DNA from: Luminiphilus syltensis NOR5-1B | GTDB taxonomy: Bacteria > Pseudomonadota > Gammaproteobacteria > Pseudomonadales > Halieaceae | Direction: 5' to 3' | DNA: 64,000 bases | Assembly: GCF_000158175.1 (NCBI RefSeq) | Contig: NZ_DS999411.1 | Span: 1,238,563-1,302,562, forward strand | In this document: piece by piece, positions 46,154 to 54,900 of the stretch | How the letters are laid out: each line of letters begins with the position of its first letter | Numbering within the stretch: position 1 is the first letter of the stretch | The notes under the pieces: model-generated | Databases searched by the model: none | What the model was told of the DNA's origin: nothing | Seen by the model: the letters and a program-made list of their open reading frames with translations, nothing else | Made by a program: the position numbers and the translations under genes

Positions 46154-46950
46154 CAGGCGGTACTACCTCCATCAATCACCAGCTCGGCACCGTTGACGAA
46201 GGCCGCTTCATCGGAAGCCAGATACACAATGCCATTAGCCACATCTTCGGGTCGACCGATACGCCCGGTCGGCTGTGCGGCGCAGACCGATTCGTAAGCC
46301 TCCTGCGCCGCACCGGTTGCTTCGAGGTCCGCCCACAGCAGCGGCGTATCGATGACGCCGGGATGCACCGAGTTCACCCGGATTTTATAGTCGTGGCCCG
46401 CGCAATACTTCGCGAGGGACTTTGACAGGCTGCGCACGGCGCCTTTGGTGCTCGCATAAGCGCTTGCCGCAGGTTCTGCGACCTGGCCCGCGATCGAGGA
46501 AATGATGATGATCGAAGCGGCCGAATCCCAGGTGCGTTCCGTTGCCCCGCTTTTCATGATGGCGATAGCGGCCTGGCAACAGTGAAAAACGCCATCGACA
46601 TTCACGGCGTAGAGCTCGTGCCAGGATTCGGCATCCATCGCCTCGAACGGCCGCGAATAGCCAATTCCCGCTGCGAGCACGGCAACATCGACTTCACCGA
46701 ACTGCCGAATGGCGTCCGTCATGGCCTCCTCGCAGGCGGCGGCATCGCGCACGTCGAGCCGTCTGCTGGCGAGGACGTTTGTATCTACTGATTCAAGCGT
46801 ATCGGCCAGCTGATCGATGGCATCAGACACATCGGTGGCAAAAACGTTCGCGCCGGCCTCCAGGCATTTGACCACGGCCGCACGGCCGATACCGCTGGCG
46901 GCGCCGGTGATAAAAACGGTCTTTCCCGCAAGCCTGCCGTTGTTATTCAT
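46153..46950 (-). CDS. Short-chain dehydrogenase/reductase
   Basis: A 265-residue classical SDR: TGAASGIGR, the acidic FATDVSD strand end, VLAAGIG in the NNAG position (NNAG is replaced by LAAG), ISSIAG and the YASTK catalytic pair, ending FVNGAELVIDGGSTA. NAD(H) is the likely cofactor. Middle gene of the ABM-SDR-SDR operon, 23 bases after the ABM stop and overlapping the next SDR by one base. The loss of NNAG is tolerated in many SDRs. Confidence 0.9.
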   Translation of the reverse strand: MNNNGRLAGKTVFITGAASGIGRAAVVKCLEAGANVFATDVSDAIDQLADTLESVDTNVLASRRLDVRDAAACEEAMTDAIRQFGEVDVAVLAAGIGYSRPFEAMDAESWHELYAVNVDGVFHCCQAAIAIMKSGATERTWDSAASIIIISSIAGQVAEPAASAYASTKGAVRSLSKSLAKYCAGHDYKIRVNSVHPGVIDTPLLWADLEATGAAQEAYESVCAAQPTGRIGRPEDVANGIVYLASDEAAFVNGAELVIDGGSTA

Positions 46951-46973
46951 GACCTACTCCACTGGTGCTCACG

Positions 46974-47291
46974 TCAGGCACCCCGGAATGCCGCGGGGGC
47001 GCCAGCCAGGGGCGTCAGATACTCGATCTGCGGCTCGCCATCGACGCAATCCCAGCCGGCCTCAGACATCGCCTTGTGGTAAGGCATGTCGGGGTGTGCG
47101 CTGTGGGCCTCCTGATTACGAAAGCATTCATAAAATACGAACAGCGTGGGGTCCTCCTGTGACTGGCGCACTTCGAAGGCCAGGCAGTCGGGCTCGTTGG
47201 CGTAGACATCCGTTGCCAACTGCGTAACAAGACCGGTGAAAACGTCCACCTGGTCGGCTTTTATGCGCACCCGCATAATGAGTGTGATCAT
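46974..47291 (-). CDS. ABM-domain protein (antibiotic biosynthesis monooxygenase fold)
   Basis: A 105-residue ferredoxin-like dimeric protein: ITLIMRVRIKADQVDVFTGL, EPDCLAFEVRQSQEDPTLFV and FYECFRNQEAHSAH are the usual ABM segments. Members act as cofactor-independent quinone-forming monooxygenases or simple binding proteins. ATG 47291 is chosen, the start of the domain; the open frame upstream has no similarity. First gene of an operon with two SDRs, divergent from a third SDR. Confidence 0.85.
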   Translation of the reverse strand: MITLIMRVRIKADQVDVFTGLVTQLATDVYANEPDCLAFEVRQSQEDPTLFVFYECFRNQEAHSAHPDMPYHKAMSEAGWDCVDGEPQIEYLTPLAGAPAAFRGA

Positions 47292-47562
47292 TTTTATTTT
47301 ACCTTTTGTCGCTTTTCCTAAACATTTCACCAGTATTTCGGGCCCTGACATAGCAGGCCCCGGCACGGGAGGCCGCGGGCTGTTTATGAATCGCGTCCGC
47401 TTCATGAACCATCGTACAACAGCCGGTAAAGATCAAACGATTCTCCGCGCACCTCCGATGTGGACGGTGACTTCCTGCGGGCCCCGGCAATGTAGAGTCG
47501 ATTGCTCTGGTTGTTTGCAGATCCCGGGTGCTACGATGCCGTCAAAACAAGAGGAGTGCCCC

Positions 47563-48315
47563 ATGCGACTACAAGGCCAGAATTGCGTGATTACCGGTGG
47601 ATCGAGCGGCATCGGTGCTGCCACTGCGCGACGCTTCGTCGCTGAGGGTGCCGAGGTGTTGATTACCGATATCAACATGGAGGCGGCCGACGCCCTGGCC
47701 GCGGAACTTGGCGATGCCGTGACGACGTTTCGTTGCGATGTAAAGAGCGAGGCGGAGGTCAAGGCGGCGGCGGAGGCCGCCTATGCCCGATGGGGCAAGG
47801 TGGACGTGCTGGTCAATAATGCGGGCAGCGAGTTGAACCGTCCCTACGACGAAACCACCGAAGACGAATGGGACCATGTGCTGAACACCGACCTGAAGGG
47901 TCCGTGGTTGATGTGCAAGCATTTTGTACCGCCCATGGTGAAAGCGGGGTCCGGTAGCGTTATCAATATTTCTTCACTGAATGGCCTGGTGGGCTTTCCG
48001 CTGTCGACGGCGTACGGCAGTGCAAAAGGGGGGCTGGTGGTGTTCACCCGGGACATGGCAATAGAACTGGCCACCACCGGGGTACGCATTAACTGTGTCT
48101 GCCCCGGGGTCATTGAGACCGGCATGATGGAGCGCTGGACCGATCGCATGCCCGATAAAGAGGCCGCCCAGACCATGCTCAAAGGTGTCATGCCCATCGG
48201 TCGCATGGGTACCGCCGACGAAGTGGCCGGTTCGATCCTGTTTTTTGCGTCTGCCGATTCCAGTCTGTGTCAGGGCGCGGTACTCAGTGTCGACGGCGGA
48301 TTTACCGCGCAGTAG
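47563..48315 (+). CDS. Short-chain dehydrogenase/reductase
   Basis: A 250-residue classical SDR: TGGSSGIGA, ITDIN acidic end (NAD), VLVNNAGSELNRPYD, INISSLNG and catalytic YGSAK, ending CQGAVLSVDGGFTAQ, a typical FabG-like C-terminus. ATG 47563 is well supported by GAGGAG seven bases upstream; longer frames exist but show no similarity. Downstream by 32 bases and cooriented is the GlcG/HbpS-type gene, probably cotranscribed. Confidence 0.9.
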   Translation: MRLQGQNCVITGGSSGIGAATARRFVAEGAEVLITDINMEAADALAAELGDAVTTFRCDVKSEAEVKAAAEAAYARWGKVDVLVNNAGSELNRPYDETTEDEWDHVLNTDLKGPWLMCKHFVPPMVKAGSGSVINISSLNGLVGFPLSTAYGSAKGGLVVFTRDMAIELATTGVRINCVCPGVIETGMMERWTDRMPDKEAAQTMLKGVMPIGRMGTADEVAGSILFFASADSSLCQGAVLSVDGGFTAQ

Positions 48316-48347
48316 AGAGAGCCATTGGTGCTCTGGGGGTTAACGCT

Positions 48348-48884
48348 GTGTTTCATCGCATAGGTCATCGCATAGGTCATCGCATAGGCGCTCAAATCGG
48401 AATCGTTGCGCTGACCGTCGCGACTCTGGGGGCGGGGGCGAGTAGTGCTTCGTCGTTAATAACACAAAAGTCTGTCAGCCTCGCGACTGCCCGACTGATG
48501 ATCAGGGGTTGCGAAGACTATGCGCAGGAACACGCACTCGCACCCCTGGCAATGGCCGTGTACGACCGAGCCGGAAATCCGATCCTGTTCGTTATTCAGG
48601 ACAATGCCATGCAAGCCGTGTCGGCTTTTGCCATGGCAAAAGCCCGAACAGCCGCAATCACAGGTCTTGCCACCGGTGCATTGGGCGACCTGGATTATGA
48701 GAACCATGAACGACCCATGGGTATTGCCAATATGCCGGGGCTGACGGTCGCACAAGGCGGCCTGCCGATCAGCACTGAGAACGGTGAGCATATAGGTGGC
48801 ATTGGCGTCTCTGGTGCTTCTTCGACAGAAGACGAGGCCTGCAGCCGTGCCGCTATTGACGCCGTCAAAAGCCTGCTGAAATAA
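48348..48884 (+). CDS. GlcG/HbpS-family (DUF336) exported protein
   Basis: A 178-residue protein with an N-terminal hydrophobic leader (IVALTVATLGAGASSASS) and the GlcG/HbpS domain: SLATARLMIRGCEDYAQEH, AVYDRAGNPILFVIQDNA, AFAMAKARTAAITG and GLPISTENGEHIGGIGVSG. Related proteins bind haem or small organics, and others sit in glycolate or aromatic catabolic operons. The start is uncertain: GTG 48348 follows GGGGG and leads directly into a triple HRIG repeat encoded by a 12-bp tandem repeat. An operon partner of the SDR upstream. Confidence 0.82.
   Translation: MFHRIGHRIGHRIGAQIGIVALTVATLGAGASSASSLITQKSVSLATARLMIRGCEDYAQEHALAPLAMAVYDRAGNPILFVIQDNAMQAVSAFAMAKARTAAITGLATGALGDLDYENHERPMGIANMPGLTVAQGGLPISTENGEHIGGIGVSGASSTEDEACSRAAIDAVKSLLK
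48354..48389 (+). repeat. 12-bp tandem repeat, three copies
   Basis: CATCGCATAGGT occurs twice exactly and a third time with the last base C. In frame it encodes HRIG three times in the n-region of the GlcG-type leader. Copy-number change by slippage would not shift the frame. Confidence 0.9.
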
Positions 48885-48937
48885 GCGCGCCGGTGTTGCC
48901 CCTACCGTTCGGGTTTAAGCACACGATACTTTCTCTT

Positions 48938-49048
48938 TTATTGCTTTAAGCAGGATAAACGGCCTTTGGCCTCTGGGCCGGCAATCGAATTTGCACGCTG
49001 GTAGGCGTGCCTGATAGTGGTCCGATCTGCGCAGACCTGAGTGTTAAC
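48938..49048 (-). pseudogene. Fossil C-terminus of a glutathione S-transferase
   Basis: Minus-strand translation VNTQVCADRTTIRHAYQRAN followed by SIAGPEAKGR matches the end of the intact GST at 51926-52573 (MPNTQAYIGRVTSRPAYQKA, then MSIAGPEASR). Nothing GST-like remains upstream. It probably marks an ancient duplication or a deletion at the other side of the TonB receptor gene. Confidence 0.65.
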
Positions 49049-49141
49049 TGAGATGGCCGGATTTCATCTTGGCCTTGAGGCGTCAGCTGGCCGGCGCACC
49101 CGCGTGTATCGTGGGCGCTGCTGGCCGGTTTGCAAAACTGA

Positions 49142-51391
49142 TCAGTTCCAAAAGTACTCGAACGATGCCCCGTACTGACGCGGCGCCGCGAAGCTCATCA
49201 AGCCAATGAACCCAACACCTTCAAAGGCCGTGTCGATGTACCGCTCATCGGCAAGGTTGGTGCCCCAGATATTGATTCGCCAGTTTTCGGAAGCCGGCGT
49301 CCAGGTCAGGTTTGCATCAATATACTTCATTGACTGGATTTCCGAGCGTACCGAATTGGTCAGGTTGCCGAGGTACTTGGTATCGGTGTACCGATAGTTC
49401 GCACCGAAAGAGCTGGTGCCCGAGAACAGGGAGAACTCGTAACGAAGACCAAGCGACGCTGTCATATCCGGTGAGTTCTGCAGGTCTTCGCCACTCAGAT
49501 CTTCGACCGTACCGGTCACCGGATTCAGGAACGGGAAGTCTGTGTATTCGGCATTCAGGTAACCGAGGTTCGCCGTCAGAAGCAATCCGTCGGTTGGAAC
49601 CGCTTCCACCTCGAGTTCGAGACCCCAGGTTTCGGCTTCGGCCGCGTTGATGATCGAATTGCAGTTGATCGTGGCACCGGTCTGTTCATCGGTACAGAAG
49701 TAGATCAATGCCAACTGCAGGTCGTCGTAAGCGTTGAAGAAGCTGGATGCATTGACCCGCACCCTGTTATTGAACCACTCGCTTTTGATACCGACTTCCA
49801 CGGTCTGTACCGTTTCCTCGTCATACGGACCGATATCCTCAGGTACACCCAGACGGCCAGTGAAGCCGCCCGACTTGAAGCCACGCGATGCGAACGCATA
49901 CAGCATCATATCGTCGTTGAGGTCGTAGTCGATTCCGATCTTGGCAGCCCAGTTGTCCCATTGCTCCTCATCGGCTGCCGCAATATTCCCGACCGGCACA
50001 CCACCTGAAAACAGCGCTTCTCCACCGGGGTGAAAAAACGTGGTTACGTCGACGTCTGCGTCGGTCTCTTCATGCGCGAAACGGCCACCCACTTGTAGCC
50101 GCATTCGATCAGAGATATCGATAAAGGCGTGTGCGAACGCTGACACGGACCAGTTTTCCCAATCCATGGTGGTCACCTGGTTCAGCGGCCCGGCGAACGG
50201 GATACGGAAGTTCTGGATATGATCCCACTCGTTTTCCTGGTAGAACACCCCCGTTATGATCTCGGTGCTGTCACCAATCGGAATCGTTGCGCGCAATTCC
50301 TGCGAGAACTGCTCGCCTTCGGACGGTCGTTGTGTGTCATCGATGAACAGCACCGTGCCATCCTGATCGGTCTCCTCGTAGAGCTCGAAGTTTTTGTAGC
50401 CGGTGATGGACGTCAATTTCCCCCAGCCCAGATCTTTGTTAATGGTCAGCCCGTAGCTTTCCACATCCTGGTCAGACACATCCCGTACCGAGTTGTTTGC
50501 CGACTTGTAGCTGTTAGGTGCTCTGCACTTTCCGCCCGGCTTACACACGCTCTCATACATCACGCCACCATCGGGCCCGACCGTCCCCTCGGGCACGTAG
50601 GTGATCTCACCCGGATAGGAGCCATTGACCACTATCGGCGCACCATTGCGTGAACGGGTCGCCTCGGCGATAAAGGTCGCATCAAGGGTCTCGCCGTCGT
50701 CATAGCGCAGATAACCGCGCACAATAGTCACGTCTTTGTCACCCATACTGTCGCCGTTGACGACGTTCGTGACGAAGCCGTCGCGCTGGTAATTCGCCGC
50801 CGTGATCTTGCCAGACAGGTTTTCGGTGATCGGGAAGTTGATCGAACCCATGATATCGCGCTGGTTATAGTCGCCGACGTTTACCTTGAGATCGCCACCC
50901 AGTTCCCCCGTCGGCTGACGGGTCACCACGTTGATCACCCCGCCGGTGGTGTTGGCACCGAACAGCGTGCCCTGCGGTCCGCGGTGGACTTCAATGCGCT
51001 CGATATCGTAAAGATCGAGCAAGGAAAGCATATTGAAAACCAGTGGCACACCATCGACCACGGTGGTGACGGTTTGCCCGGCATACGGATCGGGCTCGAT
51101 CACGCCCATGCCTCGAATATTGAATACGGCACCGTGCGGCGTATTCGCAAAATGGGTGATTTGAACGTTCGGCGCTGAACCGCTCAATGCGGTCAGATCA
51201 CCGATCTGAAAGTCCGCTATGCGCTCACCGCTGATTGCGGTCACCGAGATGGGCACTTGCTGCAAACTTTCGGTACGCTTCTGCGCCGTGACAACGACCT
51301 CCTCAAGTTGGGCGTTCGCGGCCGACACCGCCAACGTCAGGCTTGCTGTAACCAACGATCGAGCGAGCGGGCGAGCAATTTTGGAATGCAT
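49142..51391 (-). CDS. TonB-dependent outer-membrane receptor
   Basis: A 749-residue receptor with signal peptide (to about 27, SAANAQ), a TonB-box-like EEVVVTAQKR, plug (QQVPISVTAISGERIADFQ, FNIRGMGVIEPDP, IEVHRGPQGTLFGANTTGGV) and a barrel ending SFAAPRQYGASFEYFWN with terminal aromatic residues. The ligand is unknown; its setting among SDR, GST, P450 and RdhA-like genes suggests uptake of the compound they degrade. Flanked by the intact GST and its fossil copy. AGGGAG precedes the start. Confidence 0.93.
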   Translation of the reverse strand: MHSKIARPLARSLVTASLTLAVSAANAQLEEVVVTAQKRTESLQQVPISVTAISGERIADFQIGDLTALSGSAPNVQITHFANTPHGAVFNIRGMGVIEPDPYAGQTVTTVVDGVPLVFNMLSLLDLYDIERIEVHRGPQGTLFGANTTGGVINVVTRQPTGELGGDLKVNVGDYNQRDIMGSINFPITENLSGKITAANYQRDGFVTNVVNGDSMGDKDVTIVRGYLRYDDGETLDATFIAEATRSRNGAPIVVNGSYPGEITYVPEGTVGPDGGVMYESVCKPGGKCRAPNSYKSANNSVRDVSDQDVESYGLTINKDLGWGKLTSITGYKNFELYEETDQDGTVLFIDDTQRPSEGEQFSQELRATIPIGDSTEIITGVFYQENEWDHIQNFRIPFAGPLNQVTTMDWENWSVSAFAHAFIDISDRMRLQVGGRFAHEETDADVDVTTFFHPGGEALFSGGVPVGNIAAADEEQWDNWAAKIGIDYDLNDDMMLYAFASRGFKSGGFTGRLGVPEDIGPYDEETVQTVEVGIKSEWFNNRVRVNASSFFNAYDDLQLALIYFCTDEQTGATINCNSIINAAEAETWGLELEVEAVPTDGLLLTANLGYLNAEYTDFPFLNPVTGTVEDLSGEDLQNSPDMTASLGLRYEFSLFSGTSSFGANYRYTDTKYLGNLTNSVRSEIQSMKYIDANLTWTPASENWRINIWGTNLADERYIDTAFEGVGFIGLMSFAAPRQYGASFEYFWN

Positions 51392-51925
51392 AATCAGTAC
51401 TCCCTTAGGTAACCTTTTTTATTGATTGCTCAGCATTCAGCGTCTGGTGAAGATGCTGTTTCTGATCATGCTGATAATTAGCGAGTATCCCCGGCGCTAC
51501 TTTCGAAGCGAGGCAGCCAGAATATGCGGTGCCGATGGCCCCTAACACGCCATGGCGGACCTTAGAATGGTCCTGATGGTTTGACATACGCGATGAGCCC
51601 TTTTTTTGTTATTGGACTATCTACCGCTTAGCAATACAGCAATTGTTATTAACCAGTCAAACCATTTAGCTTGTTTTTTCACGGCAATGTGTTGCGGCGT
51701 GGCTTATCCACAACCCCTTCAAATAGCCGGGTTGCTCAAAAATCGTGAAACCTCGTTATTGCGGGGTGGCAGGTATTCAGCCCGCGGCAACCCAAAAATA
51801 GCCGCGACCTCACCTTGCCTGTGTCAACTTCGTTCGGGGGGCGCGTGATATACCCCGGCGATCGGAGGAGGCACGGCTCAGTGCTGATAGGCGAGGGCGT
51901 GGTGTACGTTATCCCGTTCGGAGAC
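51392..51925. other. Intergenic region upstream of the TonB receptor
   Basis: No gene recognised. A 60-codon minus-strand ORF (51405-51587) without similarity ends 13 bases before the receptor start; it is more likely the leader region. AT-rich near 51595-51680. Confidence 0.35.
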
Positions 51926-52573
51926 CTAGTCGGGGCGAGAGGCCTCCGGGCCGGCAATCGACATCGCTTTTTGATAGGCGGGTCTGGAGGTGACCCGCCC
52001 TATGTAGGCTTGGGTATTGGGCATGCTGTCATCAATCGTGCGGGCGCCGACCAGCGTGGTCAGTGAGGTCAGGTTGAAAATAGACATAATGTCCGCACAA
52101 CTGAATTCCGGACCGCCGAGATAGTCCGACTCGCCAAGGCGTTGCTCCAGCGCCCGGTAGAGCCCTTCCCCTCGCCGTGACATGGTGGTCATGATTACAT
52201 TATCGGGCCCCGGCTCTGTGCCACCGGCGGACTCATAGGCCATTTTGGTGAACACGCTGGTTTGCAGATTGTTGTTGAACTGCATCCAGTAGAGGTAGTG
52301 GGGATAGTCGGGGGATTCGACGCTTACGGACAATTTACCGTCGCCGTGGCGCTGGGAAATGTACTCGACAATCGCCGTCGACTCCGCCATGACCAGGTCA
52401 CCGTCGGTGATGATCGGAGCAGTGCCACTGGGATGCAGGGCCCGATACTCCGGGGGTGCCAGCATATCTTCGCCGCGGTCGTACCATTTCAGCGCGTAGG
52501 GAAGCCCCAACTCCTCCATAAGCCATACGATGCGATCGGATTGTGATACGCCCAGGTGGTGAATCGTAATCAT
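51926..52573 (-). CDS. Glutathione S-transferase
   Basis: A 215-residue two-domain GST. The thioredoxin-like N domain runs MITIHHLGVSQSDRIVWLME, then ALHPSGTAPIITDGDLVMAE with the cis-Pro and the glutathione-binding ES (AESTAIVEYI). The helical C domain includes FSCADIMSIFNLT. The active-site position near residue 9-11 offers Ser (SQSDR). It may conjugate or dehalogenate electrophilic catabolic intermediates. ATG 52573 is preferred: AAAGGA lies eight bases upstream and the fold begins there. Confidence 0.9.
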   Translation of the reverse strand: MITIHHLGVSQSDRIVWLMEELGLPYALKWYDRGEDMLAPPEYRALHPSGTAPIITDGDLVMAESTAIVEYISQRHGDGKLSVSVESPDYPHYLYWMQFNNNLQTSVFTKMAYESAGGTEPGPDNVIMTTMSRRGEGLYRALEQRLGESDYLGGPEFSCADIMSIFNLTSLTTLVGARTIDDSMPNTQAYIGRVTSRPAYQKAMSIAGPEASRPD

Positions 52574-53086
52574 AAGAAGTTCCTTTCCGTTGAAAATAGG
52601 TTGCTGCCAAGGGAACTGACGTTTTGTATCCGAATCAAAAGTATTCAAATTCAGTGTTCAGAGTGCCAAGGTTTCTACCAAAGAAACCCGGCGTGTACCA
52701 GTGTGCCTCTACCGCATCTCTCCGAAACCCCACTTGACCGCTACGAGCCCATGAGCAATAGGTCATCAGGCCCGCTGTCGCACAACATAGTCACTGGCAG
52801 TCGATTAGCTTCGGTATGGGCTGGTTCCATTCTTATTATACCCACCGCCTGTGGGCCGATCCGGTACGCGGTATCGGAGCGGTGCATCCTTCACTCATTG
52901 GGCTGAAATGCAGCGAAAGCGGGGGGTAGATCGCCGACGCTTGTTGATACTCCCGTAGAGTGGCACTCAGTGGGGCGCTGCATCGCCGGATGGAGGCGCG
53001 CGGCAGCGACTGGAATCTGTGTAAAAACTGGTCTACGTTACTCTTGAGAACAACGTCTTTAGCGCGCAGTAAAAGGAGCGAGAAAA
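52574..53086. other. Intergenic region
   Basis: About 510 bases without a recognised gene or strong repeat. A GGAG ribosome site for the next gene lies at its right end. ORFs drawn here lack similarity. Confidence 0.35.
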
Positions 53087-54004
53087 ATGAAGAAGCGTTC
53101 AGTAGTAACATCGATTTTTGGCCCGCTGGTTGCCAGCTCGCTGTTTGCCACCGTGACGGTTGCCGGTATCGCCACGATCGAGTCCTCCGACGGCGGTGAA
53201 ACGACGCTCGAATACAACGAGACCATGCTGCGTATCAACAGCGCCGAAAGTACCGACGCATATATGGTGGTGCGCGACGGCAACATGTATTCGGTTGTCG
53301 ATACCGGCGATGGCATGATGGTGATGGACGCGGGTGCCATGATGAAACAGCTGGGTAATTCCGGGATGCTGCCGACTGACTGGAATAGCGATCTCGCTGG
53401 CGAGCTGTTGTCGTTCGAAGACACGGGAAAGAAGGAGACCGTTGCCGGTATTCGTGGCGATGTGTACGAAGCGCGCTTCAGGGATGAAGACGGCGAGGAG
53501 CGCCTGGAAACCCTGGTGCTCTCATCGGACCCGCGTGTTCAGGAATACACCCAGGCCATGGGTCAAATGATGGCCTTCGCGACCTCAATCGCCCCCGAGG
53601 CGTCTCGGGAGAAAAGCGACGACTTTATGCAGCGGCTGACGGCGATGGACGCCGGCGTGCTTCGCTTTGGGGACGACATGCGCGTGAGCACCATCAGCGG
53701 AGAAACGGTACCCGCTGACCGATTCGAATTGCCGGCGGAACCCACCGATATGAGCGGTTTGTCCGGTCTTCTCGGCAAGTTATCGACCACAGAAGCTGCG
53801 GATAGCGAGGGTGAGAGCTCCACCGAACCCGAAGAAGAAGAAAAGGGAGGCCTGTTTTCCAGTGTGATGGGTGTTCTCGGTGCCAAGACCGAGCGGCAAA
53901 AAGACCGGGTGGAAGATCAGGTAGATGAAACGGTCGATGAGGAGACCGACAAAGCTACTGACAGTGTGATCGATAAGGCGCTGGGCACGCTGTTTGGCAA
54001 GTAA
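53087..54004 (+). CDS. Exported protein of unknown function, acidic C-terminus
   Basis: A 305-residue protein with a signal peptide (VTSIFGPLVASSLFATVTVA, cleaved near 27). The body (about 30-210) is built of short strands (TTLEYNETMLRINS, YMVVRDGNMYSVVDTGDG), rich in Met (MMVMDAGAMMKQLG), with a GIRGDVYEARFRDEDGEE segment reminiscent of DUF4412-type periplasmic proteins. An acidic linker (SEGESSTEPEEEEKGG) and a charged helix (TERQKDRVEDQVDETVDEET) follow. Function unknown; the Met-rich loop could bind metal. AGGAG precedes the ATG. Confidence 0.7.
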   Translation: MKKRSVVTSIFGPLVASSLFATVTVAGIATIESSDGGETTLEYNETMLRINSAESTDAYMVVRDGNMYSVVDTGDGMMVMDAGAMMKQLGNSGMLPTDWNSDLAGELLSFEDTGKKETVAGIRGDVYEARFRDEDGEERLETLVLSSDPRVQEYTQAMGQMMAFATSIAPEASREKSDDFMQRLTAMDAGVLRFGDDMRVSTISGETVPADRFELPAEPTDMSGLSGLLGKLSTTEAADSEGESSTEPEEEEKGGLFSSVMGVLGAKTERQKDRVEDQVDETVDEETDKATDSVIDKALGTLFGK

Positions 54005-54310
54005 AGCCCGATTGCAATGGGTTTGGCGCGAGGTGTTCGGTGTCGCCGGGAGAATAACCGGGCGGTGCTGCGGTGAGCGATGGCGGCTCGACTCGCTGCG
54101 CGAATTACCGCTGAAAAAGTAATAACGCTTAAAAAATGGCCACTACACTGGGGTCCGGGCGGCCAAGCCTCCGCTTACCCGCGCAACCCCGATATTGACT
54201 GAACGCCGCGACTCCGAGAACTAATCCTCGCCCCGATCAAGAGGGAACAACCGATAACACCGCGTGGCTTGAGGCAATAACGTCGGCGCTGGCGTACAAA
54301 GCCACACCGG
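54005..54310. other. Intergenic region between convergent genes
   Basis: Nothing recognised apart from generic GC-rich inverted repeats. No terminator with a T-run seen. Confidence 0.35.
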
Positions 54311-54820
54311 TCAAAGTTCCCGATAGTCCGGATGCCCCGGTTGCTGAATTTGCAGTGTGTGCAGGCTAAAGCCGCTCTTCACCAGATCTTCCAGACCATT
54401 GGGCAACTGGTAGCTGAAATCGAGAATGTACCGGCGTTTGGAAATACGCCATTGCCCGCCGCGTTTCTCCAGCTCATCCAGGTAGCGGCCACCAAAAAGG
54501 CTGTCAACGCTGTTGCCATCGTCATCCGTGGACATGCTCACTGTGAATCCATAACACTCACTCTGTGCCTTCGCGCCTTCAATACGAATCAATGCACCGC
54601 CGGACATATGCCAGCGGCGGGGTGCGGCGAGCTCGACTTCCATGACCGTTTCCACCCAGCCCGTACCGTCTCCGGAATAAAATCCGTAGTCGATGTCGGC
54701 GTCCGGCCAGAAGCAGCTTGCCTGTCCTTCGCGGTCCAGCCAGTCGAGGGTTCGGGCATAACGCATCAACACTTCTTCGCAGGCCTTTTTATCGAGCAGT
54801 TCCTGTAGTTCCCGTTCCAT
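54311..54820 (-). CDS. SnoaL-like/NTF2-fold protein
   Basis: A 169-residue cone-shaped alpha+beta barrel protein of the SnoaL_4 type: KKACEEVLMRYARTLDWLDR, then FWPDADIDYGFYSGDGTGWV and GRYLDELEKRGGQWRISKR. Relatives are small polyketide cyclases, ring-hydroxylating dioxygenase beta subunits and steroid isomerase-like enzymes; the exact reaction is not predictable. Divergent from the P450 gene 80 bases away, so they may share regulation. Confidence 0.85.
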   Translation of the reverse strand: MERELQELLDKKACEEVLMRYARTLDWLDREGQASCFWPDADIDYGFYSGDGTGWVETVMEVELAAPRRWHMSGGALIRIEGAKAQSECYGFTVSMSTDDDGNSVDSLFGGRYLDELEKRGGQWRISKRRYILDFSYQLPNGLEDLVKSGFSLHTLQIQQPGHPDYREL

Positions 54821-54900
54821 CAGCTTTCTTCCTTGACTTTAAAGATTCGAATATCACACAGTGGTGACTGCGTCTCAATCTAAAGACAATAAGGGCGGAT

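Noticed and set aside
51405-51587. 60-codon minus-strand ORF before the TonB receptor
   Set aside because: No similarity or clear start signal; more likely 5' leader of the receptor mRNA.
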